Part shown: positions 51,713 to 60,322 of the stretch, piece by piece
Numbering within the stretch: the first letter of the stretch is position 1
How the letters are laid out: each line of letters opens with the position of its first letter
Assembly: GCF_014204865.1 (NCBI RefSeq)
Contig: NZ_JACHMG010000001.1
Location: forward strand, 806,001 to 870,000
Length of the DNA: 64,000 nt
Source: Amycolatopsis jiangsuensis
GTDB taxonomy: Bacteria; Actinomycetota; Actinomycetes; Mycobacteriales; Pseudonocardiaceae
Direction: 5' to 3'
Program-made: the position numbers and the translations under genes
The notes under the pieces: model-generated
Told to the model about the DNA's origin: nothing
The model's database searches: none
Seen by the model: only the letters and a program-made list of their open reading frames with translations

Positions 51713-51879
51713 TCAAGCGTCGTCAGCAGGTGCGCGGCCGGAGGTTCCGGCGGTCCCGAAGCGGGGTATGTCTTGAACGCTGGGTAGCAGCCCATCCGGT
51801 CACCGGGAAATCCCGATCGCGGACAACCTTTCCGGAGCCCCGCTCGTCGAGCAGGATGGGACCCGAGGAGGGAGCACCA

Positions 51880-52575
51880 ATGCGCGCGAGGTTCTGCGCC
51901 GTGCTGGCCGTGGCCGGGACGGTGGCGACGGCGTGTGCCGCGCCGGCGCCGGAGGGCGCTCCGGTGCCGGTGGCCGGGAAATCCGGGCTGCCGGCCGTGC
52001 CAGGGCGGGCCGGTTCGCCGACCATGGCAGGGCAGGCCGACTCACCGACCGTGGCAGGGCAGGCCGGTGAACCAGGAGCGCCAGGGCGGGGCGGTGAACC
52101 GGAAATGTCAGGGTGGGCCGGCGATCCACGGATGTCAGGGCGGGGCGGCCGGCCGGGGATGGGCGGCGCATCCGGCCGGCCACCGGCGCCGATGATCACC
52201 GCCCCGGTCGTGCCGCTGCGGCCCGAACCGCCGTGCACGGTGGTCACCGGGGCGTGCGCGAGCCTGTCGTTGCGGCTGGCGTGGCTCGTCCGCGGTGGTG
52301 CGGTCGTGCGCGGACCGGTCGAGATGGAACCCGGTGACGCCGGCCAGCCGACCCCGGTCGGTGGTTTCCGGGTGGTGTGGAAGGACAAAGTCCACCGCAG
52401 CAGCGAGTACGGCGACGACATGCCCGACGCGGTCTTCTTCGCCCCCGGCGGCATCGCCTTCCACGCCGGCCCGCTGAACCATCCGTCCCACGGCTGCATC
52501 CACCTGGCCCCGAAGGACGCCACGGCGTTCTTCGACGCTCTCCCGGTCGGCGCTCAGGTGGAAGTGCGCGCCTGA
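51880..52575 (+). CDS. L,D-transpeptidase-like exported protein (YkuD fold)
   Basis: 231 residues. An N-terminal signal (MRARFCAVLAVAGTVATACA) has a Cys at 19 but an imperfect lipobox. A repeat linker covers residues 42-95. The C-terminal catalytic half carries FHAGPLNHPSHGCIHL with nucleophile Cys206 and its His, the YkuD signature of enzymes that make 3-3 peptidoglycan cross-links. The domain is short, and the N-terminal part of the fold is compact (GQPTPVGGFRVVWKDKVHRS). GAGGAGGGAG precedes ATG 51880. It stands alone between a terminator and a repetitive gap. Confidence 0.85.
   Translation: MRARFCAVLAVAGTVATACAAPAPEGAPVPVAGKSGLPAVPGRAGSPTMAGQADSPTVAGQAGEPGAPGRGGEPEMSGWAGDPRMSGRGGRPGMGGASGRPPAPMITAPVVPLRPEPPCTVVTGACASLSLRLAWLVRGGAVVRGPVEMEPGDAGQPTPVGGFRVVWKDKVHRSSEYGDDMPDAVFFAPGGIAFHAGPLNHPSHGCIHLAPKDATAFFDALPVGAQVEVRA
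52003..52164 (+). repeat. Six 27-bp in-frame repeats in the transpeptidase linker
   Basis: Six exact-length 27-bp units encode 9-residue repeats: GRAGSPTMA, GQADSPTVA, GQAGEPGAP, GRGGEPEMS, GWAGDPRMS, GRGGRPGMG. The phase is strictly kept. The repeats form a Gly/Pro-rich spacer between the membrane anchor and the catalytic domain, perhaps to span the cell wall. Confidence 0.88.
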
Positions 52576-52776
52576 GCCTCGCGGCGGTAGAGGCGTGCGT
52601 GTGCGTCGCGGCGGCGGTCGGGGCGTTGCCGCGGCAGGGCGGCGAAGTTGCGCGGGGCGGCTGCGGTAGAAGGTGCAGCTGTGCGCCGCCGCGTCGGTCA
52701 GGATCCTTGCATCAGCGCGCCGAAGCCCGACGCGGCAACCGGGGCGGGAGCGCAGCCCCGGGAGCTGCCGCGGTGG
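52576..52776. other. Repetitive intergenic gap
   Basis: A 200-bp convergent gap rich in GCGGCGGT/GTTGCGCGG-type words, with no gene, no clear hairpin and no strict period. It is similar in character to the arrays near 4.9, 25 and 43 kb. Confidence 0.4.
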
Positions 52777-53862
52777 TCAGGAATGTCGTAGCAGTGCGCC
52801 GAAGCCGTCCTGGAGAGGGAGCCGCTCGTCCATTGCCACGATGTTCGCGCCGGTTGCGACTGCGGCGTAGGGGAGTGCTTCGTCTGCCCGGTTTCGGCTG
52901 GGCTCGGGTACCCCGAGTGCGTCCAGCCGGGTGCCGTCGGCGCCCACTTGCGCCGGCTCCGGGCCGGTGAACACCATGGCGTCCCCGGGATCGCCGACGA
53001 GCAGGGTTTCCACGCTCGCCTCCGACAACGCCGCGGTGACGCCGGCGAGACCGGACACCGCGAGCCCCGATTCCCGTCCGGTTTCCGCGCGGAAGCGTTC
53101 GGCGAGGTCGTCCAGCTCGGTGGCCCGGCGGTTGAGCAGCAGTTCGGCGACCTGGCCGTCCAGCTCGCCGGAAGGCTCCGCACGGCTCGCGCCTTCCACC
53201 GTCTCGGTGATGCGGCGGACCGACTCCGGCAACAGCTCGTGCAGCGCCGACCGCGCCTGCACCTCACCCGCGAGCACGACGACCTCTGCGCCGACGTGGT
53301 CGGCGGCACGTGCCACCGCGCCGGCGACTTCCTCGAGGTTCTGTTTGACCGTCTCTTCCGAGCGATTCTGCAGATCCTTGTGCGCGGTGCCGCCGCCGCG
53401 CACGGTGTGCACCGGGTGGTTCTGGCCGGTCACGGTCTCGGAGTGGGCGCCGTCGCGGCCGTACCGCGTGATGTCCGCGCCGACAGCGTCGGCGACGACG
53501 ACCACGTGCGGTGGACGCTGCGCTTCGTGACTGGCGAGAGGAACCAGGTACGGCAGCGCGGAGTGGCGCGCTTCCAGCGCGGGCGGTGGCCCGGCCAGCC
53601 GGTGGTCGACCAGTACTTCGCCGCCGGCCGCGATCAGGCTGCGGCCGCTTTCGCCGACTGGCGGCGGCGCGTCCTCGATCGCCCGCACGACCGCGTCGAC
53701 GGTCTCCGCGTCCGCCTTCTGCTCCTCCAGCGCGGTGGTGATGTCCTTCACCCGCAACCGGAGCTGCTTGCCGGCGTCCTCGGTGCGGTGTGAATCGTCG
53801 AAGTGGACCGAAACGAACGGCCCCTGCGCGGAGACCAGTTCCCCGAACGCTCGTGCGTCCAT
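52777..53862 (-). CDS. baeRF2-type (Rv2629-like) eRF1-fold protein
   Basis: 361 residues. The N-terminal MDARAFGELVSAQGPFVSVH, the central PHVVVVADAVGADITRYGRD, HKDLQNRSEETVKQNLEEVA and AEVVVLAGEVQARSALHELL are characteristic of the actinobacterial Rv2629/baeRF family, which has the fold of eukaryotic release factor 1 domains. Roles in ribosome rescue or stalled translation have been proposed from the fold; none is shown. The Mycobacterium tuberculosis member is induced in dormancy. It is the last gene of a possible operon with the alpha/beta-hydrolase-like gene and ndh. Confidence 0.85.
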   Translation of the reverse strand: MDARAFGELVSAQGPFVSVHFDDSHRTEDAGKQLRLRVKDITTALEEQKADAETVDAVVRAIEDAPPPVGESGRSLIAAGGEVLVDHRLAGPPPALEARHSALPYLVPLASHEAQRPPHVVVVADAVGADITRYGRDGAHSETVTGQNHPVHTVRGGGTAHKDLQNRSEETVKQNLEEVAGAVARAADHVGAEVVVLAGEVQARSALHELLPESVRRITETVEGASRAEPSGELDGQVAELLLNRRATELDDLAERFRAETGRESGLAVSGLAGVTAALSEASVETLLVGDPGDAMVFTGPEPAQVGADGTRLDALGVPEPSRNRADEALPYAAVATGANIVAMDERLPLQDGFGALLRHS

Positions 53863-53913
53863 AGTGGACTTCTCCTTCCCGTTGCCGCGGCGGATACCCT
53901 GTGTCGGCGCGGC

Positions 53914-54462
53914 TCAATCGCGGACTGCGGCGGCCACCGCGGCCGCCACGTCGGGATGGCCGAGCGGCAGCGGGGCGGGCACCCGGTCGCGTTCGTCGTC
54001 CCTGCTGTGCGCGATGACCCGGACCTCGGTGCCGGCCTCGCGCAGTGCGGTCACCCGGTCGCGGTGCTCGGCCATCCAGTCCGCGTCCGCGTCGGTGGCG
54101 TCGTCCGCTTCGAGGAAGCCTTCGGCGGCCGGGTCGACGAGCAGGACCCGCCGGGCGGCACCCGGATGGCGTTCGGCGAGCGCGAGCGCGTCGCCGGCCA
54201 GCGGGCCGCTCGCGACCACGCTGATCGGTGGTGCGCCGGGATCGGCGTCACCCAGCAGGTCGTCGGCCTGGCTCAGCGCACCCTCGCTTGGCTCCCTGCA
54301 CCACACGATGCGGTGGTCCTCGGCCAGTGGACGCCAGGTCGCCGGCAGCTCACCGTGTTTGCTCAGGCCGGCCGGGTCGAGCACGATCAGCTGTGGGCCG
54401 CCCTCGCCCGCGGTGACCACCGTGGGCCCTTCGGCGCGGCGCGGATCGGTCGGATCGGACAC
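53914..54462 (-). CDS. Small alpha/beta-hydrolase-like protein
   Basis: 182 residues. PQLIVLDPAGLSKHGELPAT, DHRIVWCREPSEGAL and ISVVASGPLAGDALALAERH look like the first half of an alpha/beta-hydrolase: the nucleophile-elbow position reads SGPLAG, without a Ser-x-Gly elbow. RRVLLVDPAAEGFLEADDAT follows. The catalytic Ser appears missing, so an enzymatic role is doubtful. GTG 54462 follows GGAGAGGAG. It lies 32 bp after ndh and 51 bp before the baeRF gene. Confidence 0.6.
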   Translation of the reverse strand: MSDPTDPRRAEGPTVVTAGEGGPQLIVLDPAGLSKHGELPATWRPLAEDHRIVWCREPSEGALSQADDLLGDADPGAPPISVVASGPLAGDALALAERHPGAARRVLLVDPAAEGFLEADDATDADADWMAEHRDRVTALREAGTEVRVIAHSRDDERDRVPAPLPLGHPDVAAAVAAAVRD

Positions 54463-54494
54463 CGGACTTCTCCTCTCCGGACGGGATTCTTCCG

Positions 54495-55790
54495 TCAGTG
54501 ACGCAGGTGCGGGAGTTCCGGGCTGCCGGTGTCGAGCGGCACCGACGGCCCGCGGACGAGTCCCAGTTGGACGGTCGGACGCCGGGTCACCAGCGCCAGC
54601 AGCCATCCCGCCGCGGTACGCATCCGGTTGCCGGGCATGGCCAGCAGGTGGTACGCGCGGGTGACCGCCTTCGCCGGGAGACCGGACAGCGGGATGTGCA
54701 GGGGGTTCGCCGCGGCCCGGCGGCCCCCGAGGTCCACCACGAAGCCGAGATCGTGGTGACGGTAGGTGCCCGGGGTGCCGTGGCCGAGCGACGCGGCCAC
54801 GTTGCGGCCGGCGAGTTTCCCCTGCCGCTGCGCGTGTTGCGCGGTCATCGCGGTGGGCGAGCCGGGGTTGGTCAGATCGGGCACCGCGGCCGCGTCGCCG
54901 CAGGCGAACACCTCCGGCCTGCCCGGCACACCCAACTGCGCGGTCACCACGATGCGGCCGTGGTCGGTCTCCAGCCCCACGTCCGAGACGAGCGGATCGG
55001 GCCGGACGCCGACGCACCACACCAGCGTGCGGGTCGGCACGTGGTCCCCGGAGGTGAGCTTGACGCTCTCGGCGCCGGCCTCCTCGACCGAGTCGCCCAT
55101 GAGCACCTCGACGCCGCGTTCGCGCAGCACCCGGTCGGCGGTGCGGCCCAGCCGGGCGTCGAGTTCGGGCAGCACCCGCTTCTTGACGTCCAGCAGCAGC
55201 CACCGGATCGGCTGCCCGGCCAGCTCCGGGTGCCGGGCGGCCAGCGCCGCGGTGAACCCGGGCCCCTGCGCGGCGACCTCGGTGCCGGTGTACCCGGCGC
55301 CGACCACGACGAAGGTGCAGCGGGCCGCGCGCTCGGCCGGATCGGTGGCCGCCGCGGCGAGCTCGATCTGCCGGGTGATGTGGTCACGCAGGTACAGCGC
55401 CTCGGGCACGCCGCGGAAACCGTGCGCGCATTCGGCGACGCCGGGAATCGGCAGCAGCTTGTTCACACTGCCCGCGGCGAGCACGAGCCGGTCGTAGGAC
55501 AGCTCCTGTTCGCCGTCCTCCGGGTCGGTGTAGCGCACGACCCGGCCTTCGAGGTCCACCGAGGTCACCGTGCCGAGCGCCAGCCGCACGCCGGGCAGGG
55601 TGTCCGGAATGGACACGGTGATGCTCCGCGGATCGAGGATGCCGGCCGCGACCTCGGGCAGCAGCGGCAGGTACAGGAAGTAGTCGGTGGGGTTGACCAC
55701 CACCACCTCGGTCTCGCCGCGCACGGTGCGCAGCAGTTCCTTCGCCGCGTGGTAGCCGGCGAACCCGCCGCCGACGATCACGACCCGCAT
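54495..55790 (-). CDS. ndh: Type II NADH dehydrogenase
   Basis: 431 residues. The FAD-binding motif is VVIVGGGFAGYHAAKELLR, the NADH-binding motif TFVVVGAGYTGTEVAA, the FAD ribose/phosphate motif EVFACGDAAAVPD and the quinone-site region AMTAQHAQRQGKLAGRNVAA. It passes electrons from NADH to menaquinone without pumping protons, attached to the inner face of the membrane. GAAGGAGG lies before ATG 55790. It is followed by the hydrolase-like and baeRF genes and preceded by a VOC protein gene 27 bp upstream. Confidence 0.9.
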   Translation of the reverse strand: MRVVIVGGGFAGYHAAKELLRTVRGETEVVVVNPTDYFLYLPLLPEVAAGILDPRSITVSIPDTLPGVRLALGTVTSVDLEGRVVRYTDPEDGEQELSYDRLVLAAGSVNKLLPIPGVAECAHGFRGVPEALYLRDHITRQIELAAAATDPAERAARCTFVVVGAGYTGTEVAAQGPGFTAALAARHPELAGQPIRWLLLDVKKRVLPELDARLGRTADRVLRERGVEVLMGDSVEEAGAESVKLTSGDHVPTRTLVWCVGVRPDPLVSDVGLETDHGRIVVTAQLGVPGRPEVFACGDAAAVPDLTNPGSPTAMTAQHAQRQGKLAGRNVAASLGHGTPGTYRHHDLGFVVDLGGRRAAANPLHIPLSGLPAKAVTRAYHLLAMPGNRMRTAAGWLLALVTRRPTVQLGLVRGPSVPLDTGSPELPHLRH

Positions 55791-55817
55791 CCGGATCCTC
55801 CTTCCGCGTAGCCGGGT

Positions 55818-56234
55818 TCAGCCTTCTGGCTGCCCGATGTTCACCATCCAGGAAATGCCGAACCGGTCGGTGCAGGCACCGAACTCGTCACCCCACATCT
55901 GCTTTTCCAGCGGCACTCCGACTGTGCCGCCCTCGGCGAGTTTCGCCCAGTAACCACGCAGCAGTTCCGCCTCGTCGCCGCTGAGACTGATCGAAACGTT
56001 CGTGCCGGGCCGGTGTTCCATTCCCGGCGGGGTGTCCGCGGCCATCAAGATGAATCCCTGCCCGGTCACCAGGAATCCGTGCATGATCTTGTCCGCGAGA
56101 TCGCTGCCGGCCGGTGCTCCGGACTCGCCGAAGGTGTTCAGCGAGAGGTCCCCGCCGAAGACGCCGTGGTAGAACTCCAGCGCCTCACGGGCGTTGTCGC
56201 GGAAGCTGACGTAGGGGTTGAGTTTCGCCGTCAT
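55818..56234 (-). CDS. VOC superfamily protein, PhnB-like
   Basis: 138 residues. LNPYVSFRDNAREALEFYHG and the late WGDEFGACTDRFGISWMVNI are typical of the PhnB/glyoxalase-like group annotated as 3-demethylubiquinone-9 3-methyltransferase-like, with no methyltransferase activity expected. It should form a dimer of beta-alpha-beta-beta-beta units; the reaction is unknown. ATG 56234 follows GAGGAGGGC. It is 27 bp before ndh and probably leads that operon. Confidence 0.9.
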   Translation of the reverse strand: MTAKLNPYVSFRDNAREALEFYHGVFGGDLSLNTFGESGAPAGSDLADKIMHGFLVTGQGFILMAADTPPGMEHRPGTNVSISLSGDEAELLRGYWAKLAEGGTVGVPLEKQMWGDEFGACTDRFGISWMVNIGQPEG

Positions 56235-56379
56235 CGGGCCCTCCTCGGTTCGGGACAGGTCCGAATCCTCGCAGATCAACCGGGGTGCGACAACGAATTC
56301 GCGGGCGTTCCGGCGACCGCGGGGACCTCTTTTCCGATTCGGGTACCCGGTGCCGGCGGCGGTAACCGCGCCCGGTGGA

Positions 56380-57165
56380 TCAGCTTTCGTCGGTGAGTTT
56401 CCCGCGCAGCTGGTCCAGGGTCTGCGACAACAGCCGGGAAACGTGCATCTGCGAGATGCCGACGCGGTCGGCGATCTGGGTCTGGGTGAGTCCGCCGAAA
56501 AAGCGCATCACCAGGATCGCGCGCTCGCGCCGCGGCAGTTCCCGAAGCAGCGGCTGCAGGGCCTCGTGCGCCTCGATGTGCTCGAGTTCGGTGTCCTCCT
56601 CGCCGAGGGTGTCGGCCAGGGAAAGCGGTTCCGCGTCGTCGTGCACCGGCTTGTCCACCGACAGCGTCTGGTAGGCGTTGCCCGCGATCAGTCCTTCGTG
56701 GACCTCGGCCAGCGCCAGTCCGAGGTGCTCGGCCAGTTCGCTGGGCGTCGGCGCGCGGCCGAGGGACTGCGACAGCGTGCCGGAGCCCTGGCTGAGTGAC
56801 AGGTGCAGCTCCTTGAGCCGGCGGGGCACCCGCACCGACCAGCCGGTGTCCCGGAAGTAGCGGCGGATCTCCCCCATGATGGTCGGGACCGCGAACGACA
56901 GGAAGTCCGGCCCGCGATCCGGGGTGAACCGGTCGATCGCGTTGATCAGGCCGATCCGCGCCACCTGCACCAGGTCCTCGCGGGGTTCCCCGCGCCCGGT
57001 GAACCGGGTGGCGATGTGCTCGGCCACCGGCAGGAACTCCGTCACCAGCCGGTCGCGCAGGCCACCCCGGCCGGGGTCGTCCTCGTCCATCGCGGCGAGC
57101 TGCTCGAACAGCGGCGCCGTGTGCGCGTACTCGTCCCGGCGGCGGACGATCGGGGGCGGCGTCAC
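56380..57165 (-). CDS. RNA polymerase sigma factor, SigB/SigF/SigG family
   Basis: 261 residues. Region 2 is TRFTGRGEPREDLVQVARIGL with AIDRFTPDRGPDFLSFAVPT and the -10-reading YFRDTGWSVRVPRRLKEL. Region 3 is SLGRAPTPSELAEHLGLALA, and region 4 TQTQIADRVGISQMHVSRLL. This is the stress/sporulation group of actinobacteria. GTG 57165 overlaps the stop of the anti-sigma gene by 4 bp, so the two are made in fixed ratio; partner switching by the anti-sigma protein is expected. An anti-anti-sigma (STAS) gene is not in this window. Confidence 0.92.
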   Translation of the reverse strand: MTPPPIVRRRDEYAHTAPLFEQLAAMDEDDPGRGGLRDRLVTEFLPVAEHIATRFTGRGEPREDLVQVARIGLINAIDRFTPDRGPDFLSFAVPTIMGEIRRYFRDTGWSVRVPRRLKELHLSLSQGSGTLSQSLGRAPTPSELAEHLGLALAEVHEGLIAGNAYQTLSVDKPVHDDAEPLSLADTLGEEDTELEHIEAHEALQPLLRELPRRERAILVMRFFGGLTQTQIADRVGISQMHVSRLLSQTLDQLRGKLTDES

Positions 57166-57611
57166 CAGGTGGTCTCCGGGCTCAGATCGAGATCGAGGCA
57201 CAGCAGATAGCCCCCGCCGGCTTCCGGCAGGCACTGCGCGGCGACCGACCGGGCGAGCGTGCTCAGCACGTGCCAGCCGAAGGTGTGCTCACCGGGTGGC
57301 TGCGCATGCCGGGTCCGGGTTTCGACGGTGAGGTGGACACCCGCCACCCCGGTCCGGAACCGGCAGGCCATCGTGGCGCCGGGCTCGGCGGCGCCGACGA
57401 GCTGGGCACAGGCCTCGTCGACCGCCATCTGCACGTCGGCGATCGCGTCCAGCCCGTAGTCGGACCTGGCCGCGACGGCCTGCGCCAGCATCCGCACCAG
57501 CGGTATTTGATCGGTGTCCGCGGGCAGCCGCAGCTCGATGACTTCATCGAGCGGCCGGCGTGCCGCGGGCAGCTCGCTCAGCGGCGAGCCGCCGGGTCCC
57601 TCGTCGTCCAT
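57162..57611 (-). CDS. RsbW-like anti-sigma factor (GHKL fold)
   Basis: 149 residues. VIELRLPADTDQIPLVRMLA opens the HATPase fold, and DVQMAVDEACAQLVGAAEPG is the N-box helix. It would bind the sigma factor encoded just downstream and release it on partner switching. The usual N-box Asn is Gln here (E-A-C-A-Q), and the G-boxes are hard to find in HTFGWHVLSTLARSVAAQ. ATP binding or kinase activity may therefore be weak or absent. It overlaps the sigma gene by 4 bp and lies 41 bp after aconitase on the same strand. Confidence 0.82.
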   Translation of the reverse strand: MDDEGPGGSPLSELPAARRPLDEVIELRLPADTDQIPLVRMLAQAVAARSDYGLDAIADVQMAVDEACAQLVGAAEPGATMACRFRTGVAGVHLTVETRTRHAQPPGEHTFGWHVLSTLARSVAAQCLPEAGGGYLLCLDLDLSPETTW

Positions 57612-57652
57612 GCCGTCGGCTTACCCGTTCGCGCGGCGGCTGACACATCGGT

Positions 57653-59605
57653 TCACCCGGAGCGGGCCAGCTGCGGTATCCGGCCGCCGGCCACGACCGC
57701 CTCGGCCTGCCGCGGGGAGAGCCGGTGGCGGAGCCGGTACTCCCGGTCCCGGGTGGTGTTGCGCACGCGGACCTCGGATCCGGCGGTGAGCTGCTCGGGC
57801 AGGCCGGTGAATTCCAGGACGTCGCCGCTGCCGATGTCGTCGTAGTCCTGCTCGTCGGTGAATTCGAGGGGGAGGACGCCGAAGTTGGCCAGGTTCTGCC
57901 AGTGGATCCGGGCGAACGACTTGGCCAGCACCGCCCGCAGCCCGAGGTAGCGAGGGGTGATCGCGGCGTGTTCCCGCGACGAGCCCTGCCCGTAGTTGCC
58001 GCCGGCGACCAGGAGGTGGTCCCCGGTCTCCCCGGCCCGGCGCGGGTAGTCCTCGTCGACGCGGGTCAGCGTGAACTCGGCGAGTTTCGGCAGGTTCGAG
58101 CGCAGCGGCAGGGCACGCGCCCCGGCCGGGGAGATCTCGTCGGTGGACACGTCGTCGCCGAGTTTCAGCAGCACCGGCGCGGTCAGGTCGGCCGGCAGCC
58201 CGGCGAAGTCCGGCAGTCCGGAGATGTTCGGGCCCTTGTCCAGCTCCGCGTGGGCGGCTTCCTCCGGCGGCAACGGCGCCTCGACGACGTCGTCGAGCAC
58301 CGCCGGACGGTCCGGCTCCGCGGGAGCCTGCCAGCTGATCCCCCGGTCCCGGGCGAACTCGCGGGGATCACTCAGCCGGCCTTCGATCGCGGACGCGGCG
58401 GCGGTCTCCGGCGAGCACAGCCACACCGCGTCGTCCGGGGTTCCGGAACGCCCGGGGAAGTTGCGCGGGAACGTGCGCAGCGAGTTGCGGCCGGGAGCCG
58501 GCGCCTGGCCCATGCCGATGCAGCCGAGGCAGCCCGCCTGGTGGATGCGTGCGCCGGCCTGCAGCAGGTCGGTGACGGCTCCGGTGTGGGTGAGATCGAC
58601 GAGCGTCTGCCGCGACGTCGGATTCACGTCGAAACTGGTCGTGCCGGCCACCCGCCGGCCGTGCACGAGGGAGGCGGCGATCGCGAAGTCGCGGAAGCCG
58701 GGGTTCGCCGAGGATCCGAGGACCACCTGGTCGATCGGAGTTCCGGCGGCTTCGCGCACCGGCACCACGTCGCCGGGCGACGACGGCCGGGCGACCAGCG
58801 GTTCCAGCGTGCCCAGATCGATCTCGTCGGTCACGTCGTAGTCCGCGCCGGGATCGGCGGCGAGTTCGCGGAAGTCGTCCTCGCGGTTCTGCGCGCGCAG
58901 GAAGGCCGCCACCGCGTCGTCGGCGGGGAACACGGTCGTGGTGGCACCGAGCTCCGCCCCCATGTTGGCGATCACGTGCCGGTCCATCGCGGAGAGCCAG
59001 CGCAGGCCGGGGCCGTGGTACTCGACGATCCGGTGCACCCCGCCACGAACCCCGTGCCGGCGCAGCATTTCCAGCACCACGTCCTTGGCCGACACCCATT
59101 CCGGCAGCTCACCGGTGAGCCGGACGCCCCAGATCTCCGGCATGCGCAGGTACAGTGGTTGACCGGCGATGGCGAGCGCCACCTCCAGCCCGCCGACGCC
59201 GATGGCGAGCATGCCCAGTGAACCGGCGGCGCAGGTGTGCGAGTCCGAACCGGCGAGCGTGCTGCCCGGTACGCCGAAGCGCTGCATGTGCGTGGGATGG
59301 GAAACCCCGTTGCCTGCCCGCGAGAACCACAGCCCGAACCGGCGGCAGGCGGAACGGAGGTAGGCGTGGTCCTCGGCGTTCTTATCGTCCGCCTGCAGCA
59401 GGTTGTGGTCGACGTACTGCGCGCTGAGCCGGGTTTTCGCGCGGTCGATCCCGAGGGCTTCGAGCTCCTGCATCACGAGGGTGCCCGTCGCGTCCTGCGT
59501 GAGGGTCTGGTCGATCCGCAGGGCGATTTCCTCACCCGGTACCGGATTCCCGGACTCCAGGTGCTCGTCGATCAGTTTCGCCGCCAACGTCCGTGCGCCG
59601 CTCAT
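57653..59605 (-). CDS. Aconitate hydratase (monomeric ~650-residue type)
   Basis: 650 residues. ALRIDQTLTQDATGTLVMQE, the first cluster Cys in GSDSHTCAAGSLGM, the CxxC pair in QAGCLGCIGMGQAPAPGR and the swivel-domain motif GGNYGQGSSREHAAI hold the [4Fe-4S] and citrate-binding sites. It interconverts citrate and isocitrate in the TCA cycle. The length is that of the short bacterial/mitochondrial-like type; most actinobacteria also carry a ~900-residue AcnA elsewhere, so this may be a second copy. Its start lies inside the 3' end of the methyltransferase gene (74-bp overlap). Confidence 0.9.
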   Translation of the reverse strand: MSGARTLAAKLIDEHLESGNPVPGEEIALRIDQTLTQDATGTLVMQELEALGIDRAKTRLSAQYVDHNLLQADDKNAEDHAYLRSACRRFGLWFSRAGNGVSHPTHMQRFGVPGSTLAGSDSHTCAAGSLGMLAIGVGGLEVALAIAGQPLYLRMPEIWGVRLTGELPEWVSAKDVVLEMLRRHGVRGGVHRIVEYHGPGLRWLSAMDRHVIANMGAELGATTTVFPADDAVAAFLRAQNREDDFRELAADPGADYDVTDEIDLGTLEPLVARPSSPGDVVPVREAAGTPIDQVVLGSSANPGFRDFAIAASLVHGRRVAGTTSFDVNPTSRQTLVDLTHTGAVTDLLQAGARIHQAGCLGCIGMGQAPAPGRNSLRTFPRNFPGRSGTPDDAVWLCSPETAAASAIEGRLSDPREFARDRGISWQAPAEPDRPAVLDDVVEAPLPPEEAAHAELDKGPNISGLPDFAGLPADLTAPVLLKLGDDVSTDEISPAGARALPLRSNLPKLAEFTLTRVDEDYPRRAGETGDHLLVAGGNYGQGSSREHAAITPRYLGLRAVLAKSFARIHWQNLANFGVLPLEFTDEQDYDDIGSGDVLEFTGLPEQLTAGSEVRVRNTTRDREYRLRHRLSPRQAEAVVAGGRIPQLARSG

Positions 59606-60242
59606 CGCTGTCGAGTACCCGCCGTGCCGGCCGGATAACCGGTCCGCCGGCGCGTTGTCGGTGACCCCGGACGGCGCGCAGCACGGTGTCGCGGGTGTGG
59701 TGCGTGCCCTCCGGAGGCGGGCCGGACCGCGGCCTGCTTTCGTCGGTCAGCACTCGCCAGCCGTTGCCGAGCAGTGTGGCGACCTCGGCGGGCTGGTAGT
59801 ACCCGTCGTACTGCGGACCGACTTCGGCGGGGGAGTGGCTGACGAACAGCAGGGTGCCCCCGGGCGCGACCGCGTGAAGCAGCCCGCACAGTGCGCGGTG
59901 GCCGGGAACGCGGCGGAGCGGAAAGTACTGGAGTGAAACGAGATCGAACGCCCCTGCCGGAGGCGGGTGCACGGTCGGGTCGCCGTGGGTCCAGGCCACC
60001 TGCCCGGCGGAGCCGGCACCGGCCGTGGCGGCCTGCCGCAGCGCGGTCCGGGAAAGATCGACCGCGGTGACCTGCCAGCCCTGTGCTGCCAGCCAGCGGG
60101 CGTCGGCGCCTTCACCGCACCCCACGTCGAGTGCCTGGCCGGGCGGCAGGCCGCGCACCTCGGTCATCAGGACCTCGTTGGGCGCACCGCTGAACAGCCG
60201 GGCACGGCTGCGATACCGCTTCTCCCAGTGTTGCTCGTCCAT
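59532..60242 (-). CDS. Class I SAM-dependent methyltransferase with run-on C-terminus
   Basis: 236 residues. WEKRYRSRARLFSGAPNEVL at the start, SAM motif I ALDVGCGEGADARWLAAQGW, and the motif-IV region FDLVSLQYFPL belong to the small tellurite-resistance/TehB-like methyltransferase group. In relatives the protein ends soon after a HTRDTVLRAVR-like stretch. Here a further ~45 residues rich in Arg/Gly/Pro run into the aconitase gene, as if the natural stop had been lost. The start ATG 60242 is divergent from the XRE-cupin gene. The methyl acceptor is unknown. Confidence 0.82.
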   Translation of the reverse strand: MDEQHWEKRYRSRARLFSGAPNEVLMTEVRGLPPGQALDVGCGEGADARWLAAQGWQVTAVDLSRTALRQAATAGAGSAGQVAWTHGDPTVHPPPAGAFDLVSLQYFPLRRVPGHRALCGLLHAVAPGGTLLFVSHSPAEVGPQYDGYYQPAEVATLLGNGWRVLTDESRPRSGPPPEGTHHTRDTVLRAVRGHRQRAGGPVIRPARRVLDSDERRTDVGGETDRRAPGVRESGTG

Positions 60243-60284
60243 GCCGGCCAGCCTGCCGAGTATGCGGACAAAATGACAACGTCG

Positions 60285-60301
60285 TTTGCGGAAATCGCAA
60301 A
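60285..60301 (+). promoter_or_regulatory. Palindrome in the methyltransferase/XRE-cupin divergent gap
   Basis: TTTGCG (60285-60290), GAAAT, CGCAAA (60296-60301) is a perfect 6 + 6 bp palindrome, A/T-rich for this genome, 22 bp before the XRE-cupin start. It is a good candidate operator for autoregulation by that protein. Confidence 0.55.
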
Positions 60302-60322
60302 GCCTGGCGCACAGTGGGGAGC

